A DNA stretch of 49,478 bases from an uncultured Aeromonadaceae bacterium (lineage in GTDB: Bacteria; Pseudomonadota; Gammaproteobacteria; Enterobacterales; Aeromonadaceae). Below the pieces are notes generated by a model that worked only from the letters and a program-made list of their open reading frames with translations, did not search any database and had not been told where the DNA came from. Positions 9,174 through 16,133 of the stretch are shown here, in pieces; position 1 is the first letter of the stretch, and every line of letters begins with the position of its first letter. A program made the translations under genes and the position numbers. The DNA lies in the NCBI GenBank assembly GCA_945957385.1, contig CAMFKP010000027.1, positions 1-49,478 of the forward strand, read 5' to 3'.

Positions 9174-9435
9174 TAGCGATGCACTCCTTACGGGGTGCAT
9201 CGGCTGGTTTTACGGAAAGGCCATCCCAGAATCCGTCGTGTATCAAAAATCTATTTTCGTATTCGAGCGAGTAGATCCGAGGCTTCTAAAGTTGGATGCG
9301 AATCGGAGCCCGATTGAATTCCTGCCATACTTTCTTGATGGTGATGTTTTATTAGTCATACCACCAGCGTTTGTGATGCGGAATGCAACTAAATTACTGC
9401 TAGAAGCACGCGCTCAAGCGAAAGGCAAAGAGTGA
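9151..9435 (+). CDS. Small hypothetical protein
   Basis: A 94-aa protein. It starts in a run of three ATG codons (9151, 9154, 9157) inside the 3' end of the preceding gene, so the exact start is uncertain and expression is probably coupled. The sequence (LLTGCIGWFYGKAIPESVVYQKSIFVF ... FLDGDVLLVIPPAF) is compact and beta-rich with no signal peptide. I do not recognise it. Confidence 0.5.
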   Translation: MMMPKQPNSDALLTGCIGWFYGKAIPESVVYQKSIFVFERVDPRLLKLDANRSPIEFLPYFLDGDVLLVIPPAFVMRNATKLLLEARAQAKGKE

Positions 9436-9480
9436 TCATTCCGGCTGAAACGGGCCGATAGGTAGAATTGCTAGCCTGGA

Positions 9481-9660
9481 TTAAGCGGGTTCGTGTGTTT
9501 TGGCTAAAGCCAAGCGGATGCTCTCGATTACGGCTGATGGGTTGGCGGAGTGATCGATGCAAACGTATGGATAGGCTTTGCCCATCTCGAAGAAACATAG
9601 CCAATTCTCTCCTGCCCTACCCTCAACCCATGATAGAGCTCCGATTTTGGGTATGGGCAA
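9481..9660 (-). CDS. Possible 59-aa small protein with TTG start
   Basis: This minus-strand frame reads convincingly like protein: PKIGALSWVEGRAGENW, then FEMGKAYPYVCIDHSANPS and ending ALAKTHEPA. The only in-frame start after an upstream stop is TTG at 9660, with no clear ribosome-binding site, which keeps confidence modest. It explains why the long plus-strand frame over the same bases has an implausible, Arg/Trp-rich N-terminus. It would be transcribed away from the neighbouring plus-strand gene whose start is also at 9660. Function unknown. Confidence 0.42.
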   Translation of the reverse strand: MPIPKIGALSWVEGRAGENWLCFFEMGKAYPYVCIDHSANPSAVIESIRLALAKTHEPA

Positions 9661-10085
9661 TGAACAGTCGCGATGCCATGGATAAACTCTCTAATATCGC
9701 CAATGAAATTAGGTCCATGATCAAACAAGCATTTCCTAACGGTGAGTCAAATGGCTCATGCTTGCACTGCTCAATTGCTCTTTGGGCGGCGATTACTAAT
9801 TTCACTGATTTGAAGGCACGAGTTCACGGGGGTGGAGCCGGACACGGTGGTATGATTGGTTCCGACTGCAAGCTACATCCTCACTATTGGGTGCAGGTGG
9901 TTGATGCAGACGATACTTTGATTTGCGACATTTCTGCGGACCAGTTTGGGCACCCTGCAGTGATTGTGGCACCAAAATCTTCACCGATTGGGCAGCTTTA
10001 CTATCCATCAGAACAAAACGAGATCGACATTGCGGCTTCAGCAGTTGCAAGCTCTCTTGGTTTAAAATACCCATACCCGTCGTGA
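9660..10085 (+). CDS. Putative Cys-His-Asp (transglutaminase/papain-like) protein
   Basis: A 141-aa protein starting at 9660 (an alternative ATG lies at 9678). It has an ordered set of residues typical of cysteine-peptidase or transglutaminase-like folds: C34/C37 in GSCLHCSIALWAA, H75 in HPHYWVQV and D90 in ICDISADQFG. The spacing, with His opening a beta-strand and Asp opening the next, fits a Cys-His-Asp triad. Longer frames reaching back to 9468 are rejected because that stretch overlaps a better minus-strand frame. Substrate is unknown; members of this fold act as peptidases, amidases or transglutaminases. No signal peptide, so probably cytoplasmic. Confidence 0.5.
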   Translation: MNSRDAMDKLSNIANEIRSMIKQAFPNGESNGSCLHCSIALWAAITNFTDLKARVHGGGAGHGGMIGSDCKLHPHYWVQVVDADDTLICDISADQFGHPAVIVAPKSSPIGQLYYPSEQNEIDIAASAVASSLGLKYPYPS

Positions 10086-10118
10086 TGACTTGATTACTCA
10101 ATGGATAAGGAAATGAAG

Positions 10119-10409
10119 ATGTCAGAAAAAGAAAACGCCACTTATTTGCAAGATGGGAACCTGTATGTGGCCGGTGCGGAATGGGGGCGTTTGTGCAAGC
10201 TGGAGAGCCCTACCCCAGTCGAAAATCTGCTTGAAAGCATGCGTGACAAGTTCCTGTTGCAAGGCAAATCAGTACGATTGGTCTCAGAAGGGGGCGATGG
10301 GATCTATATAAGTGCTGATAGCTCAGGTGAATTCCAACGGCTTGTTGATGATGCCAATGATAAGCGCAAGGCAAACGGCTTGGGGCCAGTTGTACCTAAA
10401 CCGGCATAG
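10119..10409 (+). CDS. Small hypothetical protein
   Basis: A 96-aa acidic protein beginning MSEKENATYLQDGNLYV. The ATG at 10119 is preferred over ATGs at 10101 and 10113 because AAGGAA ends six bases before it. The second half is polar with KSVRLVSEGGDGIYISAD, which suggests a small alpha/beta fold. No family recognised. It lies between the Cys-His-Asp protein and the amidase, all rightward. Confidence 0.5.
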   Translation: MSEKENATYLQDGNLYVAGAEWGRLCKLESPTPVENLLESMRDKFLLQGKSVRLVSEGGDGIYISADSSGEFQRLVDDANDKRKANGLGPVVPKPA

Positions 10410-10446
10410 GATAAGGAATAAGCGCATCAGGTGCGCTAGATATGCC

Positions 10447-11139
10447 ATGAAAAAATTGTTTACTGCCATCTCATATCAGGTGGTTTTTGCTTTGCTCACT
10501 CTGCCGGCGATGGCTGGCACACGAAACGATGTCGTCATTGATGTTGGCCACTCGTTAAAATCATCTGGTGCGACCAGCTCAAGCGGGCTGAGTGAGTTTA
10601 CTTTTAACAAGCGGTTTTCTTTGGCGCTACAAGAAAGCCTGCTGCTGAAAAAAATCTCTTCGCGTGTCCAAGGGGATGATGGAGGTCTTGATGATCTCTG
10701 GATGCGGGTGCAAAAAGCAGAAGATGCTAGTCTGTTGGTCAGCATTCACCACGACTCAATTCAGCCTGGTTTCATGAACAGAGTATCGGAATTTGCCGGA
10801 TTTTCGATTTTTGTCTCGGACAAAAACCAAGCCTATACGCAAAGCTTGGCGTGCGCGAAGGTTGTTGGCTCGACGATGGTCTCAATTGGGATGAAGCCCT
10901 CTCTATACCACGCTCAAGAAATCAAGGGAGAAAACAGGCCTCTTCTCTCACGGGAATCAGGTGTCCACAATTTCTCTGATTTAGTGGTTGTGAAATACGC
11001 GAAGCAACCTGCAATGCTTATTGAAGTTGGGGTGATCGTAAACCCCGATGAAGAGCGCAAGCTATCCGATATGGCGACTATCAAGAAAATGGCTGATGGA
11101 GTGGCCACGGGTATAGCAAGGTGCTTTGGGGTCTATTGA
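10447..11139 (+). CDS. Periplasmic N-acetylmuramoyl-L-alanine amidase (Amidase_3)
   Basis: A 230-aa protein with a clear signal peptide (basic MKK, hydrophobic core, cleavage near AMA-G at 23). The zinc-hydrolase signature of AmiA/B/C-type amidases is present: H35 in DVGHS, E50 in LSEFTFN, H101/H102 in SIHHDS and the catalytic E193 in MLIEVGVI. The enzyme should cleave the amide between muramic acid and the stem peptide in the periplasm. On a conjugative plasmid the likely use is local peptidoglycan opening for the transfer apparatus, although this is inferred. It lacks the AMIN targeting domain of chromosomal AmiC, and 230 aa is close to a lone catalytic domain. Confidence 0.85.
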   Translation: MKKLFTAISYQVVFALLTLPAMAGTRNDVVIDVGHSLKSSGATSSSGLSEFTFNKRFSLALQESLLLKKISSRVQGDDGGLDDLWMRVQKAEDASLLVSIHHDSIQPGFMNRVSEFAGFSIFVSDKNQAYTQSLACAKVVGSTMVSIGMKPSLYHAQEIKGENRPLLSRESGVHNFSDLVVVKYAKQPAMLIEVGVIVNPDEERKLSDMATIKKMADGVATGIARCFGVY

Positions 11140-11177
11140 TCTAGTTTTGGGTTAATCACCCAAAGAAAGCAAGAGAG

Positions 11178-11254
11178 TGGCGCTACCGGCGAGAATCGAA
11201 CTCGCAACCTACGGCTTAGGAGGCCGTCACTCTATCCTGTTGAGCTACGGCAGC
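11178..11254 (-). tRNA. tRNA-Arg (anticodon CCT)
   Basis: The reverse strand folds into a full cloverleaf: acceptor GCTGCCG/CGGTAGC with one G-T pair, D arm GCTC...GAGT, anticodon stem ACGGC/GCCGT with a seven-base loop CTCCTAA (anticodon CCT), a five-base variable loop and T arm GCGAG-TTCGATT-CTCGC. Discriminator G and an encoded CCA end the gene at 11178. It reads AGG, a rare Arg codon in many proteobacteria. It has its own promoter just upstream. Plasmid-borne tRNA genes of this kind can offset codon bias of imported genes or serve as integration targets. Confidence 0.93.
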
Positions 11255-11263
11255 ACTGTTTTT

Positions 11264-11292
11264 AGTATAGGTGCGTTTTACGCACCTTGCAA
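11264..11292 (-). promoter_or_regulatory. Promoter of tRNA-Arg with palindromic spacer
   Basis: On the minus strand TTGCAA (-35) and TATACT (-10) are separated by exactly 17 bases, and the -10 ends nine bases before the tRNA 5' end. The whole spacer is a near-perfect dyad (GGTGCG-TAAAA-CGCACC), an ideal place for a repressor or activator. Confidence 0.7.
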
Positions 11293-11319
11293 TACCGTTT
11301 GAATCCCCTGATCGATCAA

Positions 11320-11660
11320 TTGAACTGCAAGCCCCCACTTTAGGGGTCATTAATTTGCCGGAATTATGACGCTAGTCGATCTGGATTCTTCAGCCCATCA
11401 ATTTAGTGGGTCATTGTTGTTCGTTATTGCATTTGGCTCTGAGACTACCTTGTACCCCTTTTAAAAGGGGTATGCATGACAGGTCAGCCGTTTCCACCGT
11501 GTTATTAGTGATAAGCAGCCCCATAGCTCATGGGTAAAATGTCGGGCATGAATATGCCCAACACGTAGACTTACGGTGGTGACTGATTATAGGGCGAATA
11601 GAGATTTTGGTGTGTGGCTTTTTATTTGTTTGTAACGCGAAACCCTCGCCCTATTAGTAG
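11320..11660. other. Dyad-rich non-coding region (candidate structured RNA, origin or transfer site)
   Basis: This gap between tRNA-Arg and the next gene lacks a convincing coding frame but is full of inverted repeats: CCCC-ACTTTA-GGGG near 11337, a perfect CCCCTTTTAAAAGGGG near 11456, CCACCGT (about 11494) pairing with ACGGTGG (about 11574) around three internal hairpins (TTAT/ATAA, CCCAT/ATGGG, GGGCAT/ATGCCC), and ATAGGGCGA (about 11589) pairing with TCGCCCTAT (about 11646). The 7-bp closing stem with internal arms looks like a multibranched fold. It could be a structured RNA, a single-strand origin or part of an oriT; no known consensus was matched. Confidence 0.45.
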
Positions 11661-11693
11661 GGGGCCACTATATTAAATTATTATTTATCATAT

Positions 11694-11730
11694 AAGCCCG
11701 ACATTTATGCTGGGCATTTCGGAGAAATAT
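11694..11730 (+). promoter_or_regulatory. Repeated leader hairpin upstream of the 11731 gene
   Basis: AAGCCC at 11694 and GGGC ending at 11715 bracket a hairpin of the plasmid-wide leader type, followed by TTTCGGAGAA as ribosome-binding site and a GTG start at 11731. The upstream region is AT-rich (TATTATTTATC), but no good -35 is seen, so this copy has a weaker or divergent promoter. Confidence 0.65.
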
Positions 11731-11994
11731 GTGATTCAACCACTGGTAGTTAATCTGAAGGAAGACGGGTATTTCACCACCAAGAGAGGTGGCGACACCT
11801 TCAGGATCATGAGGCGGTCTGACGGTTGGGGTGTGACTGTGACCAACTCAACCAACACGGCTTGGAATAATGGTCTTGGTAAGGTGCAGGAATTTGATTC
11901 TCTTGAAGCGGTTGAGGATCATTACCAAACCCTGCGTGGGTTTAGTAACGTAGTTGCTTTGAGCGCTATCCCAGCATCGTATCTTTATTCATAG
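11731..11994 (+). CDS. Small hypothetical protein behind a leader hairpin
   Basis: An 87-aa protein. GTG at 11731 is chosen because CGGAGAA sits at the right distance and the conserved leader hairpin ends just before it; an upstream ATG at 11707 would fall inside that hairpin. The sequence (EDGYFTTKRGGDTFRIMRRSDGWGVTVTN) looks like a small beta-rich fold. The 3' end overlaps the convergent regulator gene by 29 bases. No family recognised. Confidence 0.6.
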   Translation: MIQPLVVNLKEDGYFTTKRGGDTFRIMRRSDGWGVTVTNSTNTAWNNGLGKVQEFDSLEAVEDHYQTLRGFSNVVALSAIPASYLYS

Positions 11995-12598
11995 TCTCAA
12001 TCCAGACAGAAGGGATTAAGCATGCCCGTCTGCGACTAACCTTTATGTGACTCCCATCGCTCAAAATTAGTGATTGCGTCACTGGTGAATATCTACAAAC
12101 CTGGGAAGTAGGCACAAGTAAATCGCGACGGGCAAGCCACACCAAGTCACCCAGCATGGCTTGGATTTGGGCAAGGGTAGCACTAAGGGCATAAATGTTC
12201 CCATCGAACATATTTAGCTTAGTTCGCTTATTGTCGCTTTCTATTGACTTCACTGTGCTTAAATGCACGTAGCACACAAAACGGGCTAGATATTTATTGG
12301 GTGAGTTTAATCGACGTGCAATGAGCACATCTTCATAGCAAACTGCATCTTGCCCTTTTTGCGGGTGGTGCTTTTGGGTTCGCTTATAGAGCCCCCTGCC
12401 ACCCTTCATGTGCTGACAAACCTGATCAAGCAAACCGTGGGCCCGCGCATAAGCGTATGCGGCCTGGGATTCACGCCAGAAGTCACTTCGTCTGCTGAAC
12501 TTCAAGGCTTCCTTCTGCAAGTCCTCTAAGTACCATTTTCGATGCTTCGTATGATGGTTCGTCATGTCAGTGAACGCCGTATTCAATTTTCTGGGCAT
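11966..12598 (-). CDS. Putative LytTR-like DNA-binding regulator with N-terminal endonuclease-type repeat
   Basis: A 210-aa protein. Residues 115-198 fit a LytTR DNA-binding domain: VKSIESDNKRTKLNMFDG, then a tLaqiqamL helix, an ARRDLLVPTSQV strand matching the usual HRSyLVN element, and SDGSHIKVSRRR matching the closing dG..ipVSRr motif. The N-terminus (30-65, RRSDFWRESQAAYAYARAHG) resembles short helical repeats found in phage and homing-endonuclease proteins. LytTR proteins usually act as transcription regulators binding direct repeats. The ATG at 12598 was chosen, but TTG at 12610 or ATG at 12565 are possible, none with a strong ribosome-binding site. The assignment rests on pattern, not alignment. 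Confidence 0.5.
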   Translation of the reverse strand: MPRKLNTAFTDMTNHHTKHRKWYLEDLQKEALKFSRRSDFWRESQAAYAYARAHGLLDQVCQHMKGGRGLYKRTQKHHPQKGQDAVCYEDVLIARRLNSPNKYLARFVCYVHLSTVKSIESDNKRTKLNMFDGNIYALSATLAQIQAMLGDLVWLARRDLLVPTSQVCRYSPVTQSLILSDGSHIKVSRRRACLIPSVWIETMNKDTMLG

Positions 12599-12734
12599 GG
12601 ATAGTGCCAAAAATTGAAGGTTATTGCACAGGATAAAGTGCTGACTTGCATGAAAGATTCAACGCGGTGGTGCAGAAGCGCCCGACCATTCATTCATTTG
12701 CAAATTTTCATGGCCTTTTTTTCATCTGATGTCT

Positions 12735-12816
12735 TATAATAAGGTTATCGGTGAGGAACGTCGGGACTGAGTGCCGTTTTGTGCGCCGAAAGATAACCCA
12801 TGAAGGTATGTGAATC
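12735..12816 (+). promoter_or_regulatory. Promoter and structured leader of the RES-Xre module
   Basis: TATAAT at 12735 is a perfect -10; the -35 is poor. The 5' UTR begins with GGTTATC (12743) and ends with its complement GATAACC (12792), a 7-bp dyad that could be an antitoxin operator or a closing stem. Confidence 0.5.
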
Positions 12817-13191
12817 ATGAACGCGGAACTTAAAAGAGAACCAGATGCAGAAGTGCTTGTAACAAAAGCATTTTTGCGTGTGGCTGAGTCATTCAAGCTC
12901 AAACCAGCCACTCTCAGCAAAGTGTTAATGGTGAGCCTTTCTACAGTGAGCCGGCTGCAAAAGGATTCCATCATCAAAAGCAATCAACCAGAATGGGACC
13001 GTGCGACCACCTTCATTCGCATCTACCGCTCTCTGGCAGGCCTACTCAATGGTGATGTTAGTGCAATGCTGGCTTGGCTGACTTCTCACAATACCGACCT
13101 GAACGCAGCGCCGCTGGCACTCATCGAGAGAAGTGGCTGCGGCCTCTACAACGTCAGTGCTTACTTGGACTCATACCGTGGCCGCTTCTAA
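12817..13191 (+). CDS. Xre/MbcA/ParS-type antitoxin of a RES toxin
   Basis: A 124-aa protein with an N-terminal helix-turn-helix (about 30-55, LKPATLSKVLMVSLSTVSRLQ) and the C-terminal toxin-binding domain of this family, recognisable from WLTSHNTDLNAAPLALI and the closing YLDSYRGRF. The antitoxin blocks the RES toxin and represses the operon. Its end overlaps the toxin start by 14 bases, the usual antitoxin-first coupled order. It has its own promoter at 12735 and lacks the plasmid's repeated leader. Confidence 0.88.
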   Translation: MNAELKREPDAEVLVTKAFLRVAESFKLKPATLSKVLMVSLSTVSRLQKDSIIKSNQPEWDRATTFIRIYRSLAGLLNGDVSAMLAWLTSHNTDLNAAPLALIERSGCGLYNVSAYLDSYRGRF

Positions 13192-13867
13192 CGCTAACGA
13201 TCAATTTGCAGGTCTGCTGTTGTGGCGGTCATGCGAAAACCAACGCAAGGCCTATACGTGGCCTCTCGTTGATGACATGGACGAGCTGGATGCATTGGAG
13301 AAGATTCTGGAGTCATCAAAACCACCGACGCCAGACAATGCCCCGACACACCCGCTGCTCTGTACGCCGTTCCGCTACAATGAACGCACTCCGACAGGCT
13401 CACGGTTTGTTCGCCACGGCGCAGCCGGTGCAATGTATTCAGCAATCGAGCAAATCACCTGTATGCACGAATCTGGGCATTGGGCGTATCGGTTTGTGAT
13501 GGCCTCGGAGGGTCTAGCAGAGAAAAGCCGTGCTATCCCACGCACATTGTTCCAGTTTAGTGTCGCAGGCCAGGCAATTAACCTGCTTCGCGAGCCCTTT
13601 ATCGACAATGCTCCACAGTGGATGCATCCGACTGACTACACGGCGACTCAGGAAATTGGGTCATACGCTCGGGCTAATAGCATCCCACTGGTCATGTACG
13701 CATCGGTTCGTGACCCTGCGCATCGCCCAGCGGTTGCAGTTATGCTCCCGACTGGCATTAGCTGTGACAAGCCTTACGCCATAGAAGATTGGGAGTTGTT
13801 GATTTCAGCCAATCAAATTGTATGGCGAAATAGTCACAACGACCATCAGCACATAATCAGTGTGTGA
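13178..13867 (+). CDS. RES-domain toxin (NAD-degrading family)
   Basis: A 229-aa protein starting at GTG 13178 inside the antitoxin's end, with no separate ribosome-binding site, so translation is coupled. It has the RES-domain pattern: an Arg in LLWRSCENQ, followed after a long insert by GSRFVRHGAAGAMYSA with its Ser, and a downstream Glu in CMHE. RES toxins deplete NAD+ in cells that lose the antitoxin, serving plasmid maintenance. It is longer than many RES toxins (about 150-180 aa) because of an extended DELDALEKILESSKPPTP segment. The terminator follows at 13892. Confidence 0.85.
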   Translation: MAASNANDQFAGLLLWRSCENQRKAYTWPLVDDMDELDALEKILESSKPPTPDNAPTHPLLCTPFRYNERTPTGSRFVRHGAAGAMYSAIEQITCMHESGHWAYRFVMASEGLAEKSRAIPRTLFQFSVAGQAINLLREPFIDNAPQWMHPTDYTATQEIGSYARANSIPLVMYASVRDPAHRPAVAVMLPTGISCDKPYAIEDWELLISANQIVWRNSHNDHQHIISV

Positions 13868-13891
13868 TAAATTGGGTTCAAATACTCTTTA

Positions 13892-13918
13892 AGACAAGCA
13901 TGGCTTGTCTTTTTTTTT
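13892..13918 (+). terminator. Terminator of the RES-Xre operon
   Basis: AGACAAGC-ATG-GCTTGTCT is a perfect stem and runs directly into nine Ts, a classic intrinsic terminator ending just before the TraX-like gene's AGGAG site. Confidence 0.9.
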
Positions 13919-13926
13919 AGGAGCTA

Positions 13927-14676
13927 ATGTTGCGACTTAGTAGTTTCACCATCGACTGCATAAAATGCTTGGCAGCGCTGGTCATGGTTTTTGACCACAT
14001 CAATGCATTCATCTTCCTTTGGAATTATGAATGGCTCGAAATAGTTGGTCGTGGAGCGATGCCTTTGTTTTGTTTTTGCTTCGCTCTGACTCTAAACAAG
14101 GATTTTTCAAAGAAGATATCGACAGCGAAAAAACTTGCCTTGTGGGGATTGTTGGCGCAAATACCATTTTCTGGGGCGAGTTCCTATACCCATTATAGAT
14201 TTTACGATCTAAATGTACTTTTTACGTTTTCCGCAGCGACCTTGTTGTTGGGTTACTGGCAAAGGTGGGATGAGGGTTGCCTTAGAAACTTAGACAAAAT
14301 ATGCGTATTGGGTTTGGTTGTGGCAATTTATTCCTTGCTTACTGGTGCGGCTTATGGGTTCGCTGGCGTCGGGCTCATTTGTTTACTGCACAGACGTATC
14401 CATTACTCAGATACCAACAATTTAAGAAGATGGTATACAGCAGGGATTTTTGCATGCGTTGCCGCATTAAACTGGGTTAGCATTCATAGCTTAGGCCTGT
14501 GGGTTAAACTAACACTAGCAGCTGTTCTGGTCTCCCCTACCCTTCTTGTTTTGGGCTATTGGATAGGTCACAAAGCGGAAACCAGAACTAGATTCCTGTC
14601 TGGCAAGGCCTTACCGTTGTTTTATATTGGGCATCTGCTGGTGATTTGGCTTATAGGATTAGCGATCTGGGTATAA
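13927..14676 (+). CDS. TraX-like membrane acetyltransferase
   Basis: A 249-aa integral membrane protein with about eight hydrophobic segments. The N-terminus carries the TraX family signature: CLAALVMVFDHINAF, then IVGRGAMPLFCFCFAL. TraX of F acetylates the N-terminus of pilin at the inner membrane, so the plasmid may modify its own pilin or another surface substrate. AGGAG lies four bases before the ATG, directly after the RES terminator. A strong bidirectional terminator follows. Homologues are also found outside transfer regions, so the exact substrate is open. Confidence 0.82.
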   Translation: MLRLSSFTIDCIKCLAALVMVFDHINAFIFLWNYEWLEIVGRGAMPLFCFCFALTLNKDFSKKISTAKKLALWGLLAQIPFSGASSYTHYRFYDLNVLFTFSAATLLLGYWQRWDEGCLRNLDKICVLGLVVAIYSLLTGAAYGFAGVGLICLLHRRIHYSDTNNLRRWYTAGIFACVAALNWVSIHSLGLWVKLTLAAVLVSPTLLVLGYWIGHKAETRTRFLSGKALPLFYIGHLLVIWLIGLAIWV

Positions 14677-14688
14677 GAAAACAATAAT

Positions 14689-14718
14689 AAAAAAACCCGC
14701 TGAGCGGGTTTTTTTTTG
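14689..14718. terminator. Bidirectional terminator
   Basis: AACCCGC-TGA-GCGGGTT flanked by A7 on the left and T9 on the right serves both the TraX-like gene (plus) and the convergent binding-protein gene (minus). Confidence 0.93.
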
Positions 14719-14722
14719 GCCT

Positions 14723-15904
14723 TTACTTCACAAAACCGGTATCTGCATAAACAAGATAAAACCGGCCATCATCTTTAGTAAATCGCATGACGCGATTGGA
14801 GATGTCATTGCTCACTACCGTAGGCATGGCCTGCTTGAAGCTGGATGGGCTGACATTGCCGGCGACCTTATAGGCCTCGACAAACCAGTGCGCCGCAATG
14901 AAACCCTGCATATACCGGCACATATCACCGTTGTTAGGGGTTTGACTCGGCGGTGTAGTAGCACTCCAGGCTCGCGCAATAGAGCCTTTTAGATTGCCAT
15001 AGTCCATTAGACCAGGGCAGGTGTAGGTAATTGATACCGAGTCATTCTTGCCGCCATTAATCCTGCCAATGTTCACCGATGAGAGCATGAACTGGTATGG
15101 TGGAGTGTAGGACAAGGATTTTTTAAGTTGGTCGTTCAGTTGAAGCGTTTTTTCAATATCAGAGATGTAGATGATATTGGGTACAAGGCGATCTTCAATG
15201 TCCCGTGTTACATTGATGGTTTGATTGATGAGCTTAACTGCATCTTCTACGCCATTCTTGCCGCGTAGATCGAGCGGGTATAGCTTTGCGCCATATTCGG
15301 CGACAATCTTTGCGATGTATCCGGCAGGGTCTGGTATATCGGCACCGGACTTTGATTTAGTGGTCGGGAGCAGATCCATAGAGGCATATCCGCCGTCGAA
15401 AGCGACAAAAATGGCGCGGCCTTTCAAAGTGGCGGGTATGCCATGGGACATGGTGTTAAACATTTTGTCGATTTCTTGCTTGTAGCCCGAGCGGGTCATC
15501 ACCATCGTCTGATTGGTTTCTGACTGCTCCCAATAAGGCAGCCCAGAATCAGGGGCAAAATTAAGGATATTGCGGGCGTCAGCGATTGGAGCAACTGCAT
15601 AGGTGATGTTATCGCCACCGATGCCGAAGAAAGCATCGACCTTGTGCTCTTCTAGCAGCGTAATTGCATTTTTGAAGCCGAGCTCTTGATCGGATTTGTC
15701 GTCAAGGCTAATCAAGGTAATTTTATTACCTCGAACACCGCCGTTTGCATTAGTCCATTTGAAATAAGCGTTTGCCCCAGCTCGGAAGGCCACGCCCATT
15801 GCTTTGTTCTTGCCGGATAGATCTGAGGTCTGCCCGAGTCGAATGTCCGCGTGCGAGACATTCATTGCTAGAATTGCCAACAAACAAGTTAATTTACGGA
15901 ATGT
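14723..15904 (-). CDS. Periplasmic substrate-binding protein (Peripla_BP_6 / LivJ-like)
   Basis: A 393-aa protein with a signal peptide (MTFRKLTCLLAILAMNVSHA). The mature start DIRLGQTSDLSGKNKAMG and later KITLISLDDKSDQELGFKNAITLLEE, FFGIGGDN are typical of the two-lobed type I binding fold of branched-chain amino-acid ABC receptors. The ATG at 15904 has GAGAAAG upstream; an earlier start would place residues ahead of the signal peptide. No ABC permease or ATPase gene is nearby, so it may sense a ligand or be orphan cargo. It converges on the TraX-like gene at a shared terminator. Confidence 0.82.
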   Translation of the reverse strand, partial: TFRKLTCLLAILAMNVSHADIRLGQTSDLSGKNKAMGVAFRAGANAYFKWTNANGGVRGNKITLISLDDKSDQELGFKNAITLLEEHKVDAFFGIGGDNITYAVAPIADARNILNFAPDSGLPYWEQSETNQTMVMTRSGYKQEIDKMFNTMSHGIPATLKGRAIFVAFDGGYASMDLLPTTKSKSGADIPDPAGYIAKIVAEYGAKLYPLDLRGKNGVEDAVKLINQTINVTRDIEDRLVPNIIYISDIEKTLQLNDQLKKSLSYTPPYQFMLSSVNIGRINGGKNDSVSITYTCPGLMDYGNLKGSIARAWSATTPPSQTPNNGDMCRYMQGFIAAHWFVEAYKVAGNVSPSSFKQAMPTVVSNDISNRVMRFTKDDGRFYLVYADTGFVK

Positions 15905-16133
15905 CATAACTTTCTCGCTGTGAATGGGTATCACAATCTTATTCTGACATTTACTTTCGACTTGATTTTGTACTCTACACGAATAGATTTTGTGGTTTAT
16001 ATATACTGGTGAAAGTTTGATTACTGGTTTATTATCATTTGCTTATATTTAATGTATATGACAACTAATGAGCAAATGTAACGAATCTGATTTATGATGA
16101 GAAAATATTACATAATAATGATGGTCGCGTGAG
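15905..16133. promoter_or_regulatory. Divergent AT-rich intergenic region
   Basis: This very AT-rich segment separates the leftward binding-protein gene from the rightward 16134 gene. It should carry both promoters (TATATTTAATGTATATG near 16043 is one candidate -10 zone), but no unambiguous pair was identified. Confidence 0.35.

Noticed and set aside
9468-9659. N-terminal extension of the Cys-His-Asp protein
   Set aside because: Arg/Trp-rich, unlike a domain, and antisense to a better minus-strand frame. The conserved part begins after 9660.
11145-11167. Hairpin TTTGGG...CCCAAA between amidase gene and tRNA as a bidirectional terminator
   Set aside because: No T-run on either side; too weak to call.
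11494-11580. Possible second tRNA (7-bp closing stem with internal arms)
   Set aside because: Arms do not match tRNA: no seven-base anticodon loop and no TTCRANY T loop. Kept as structured region only.
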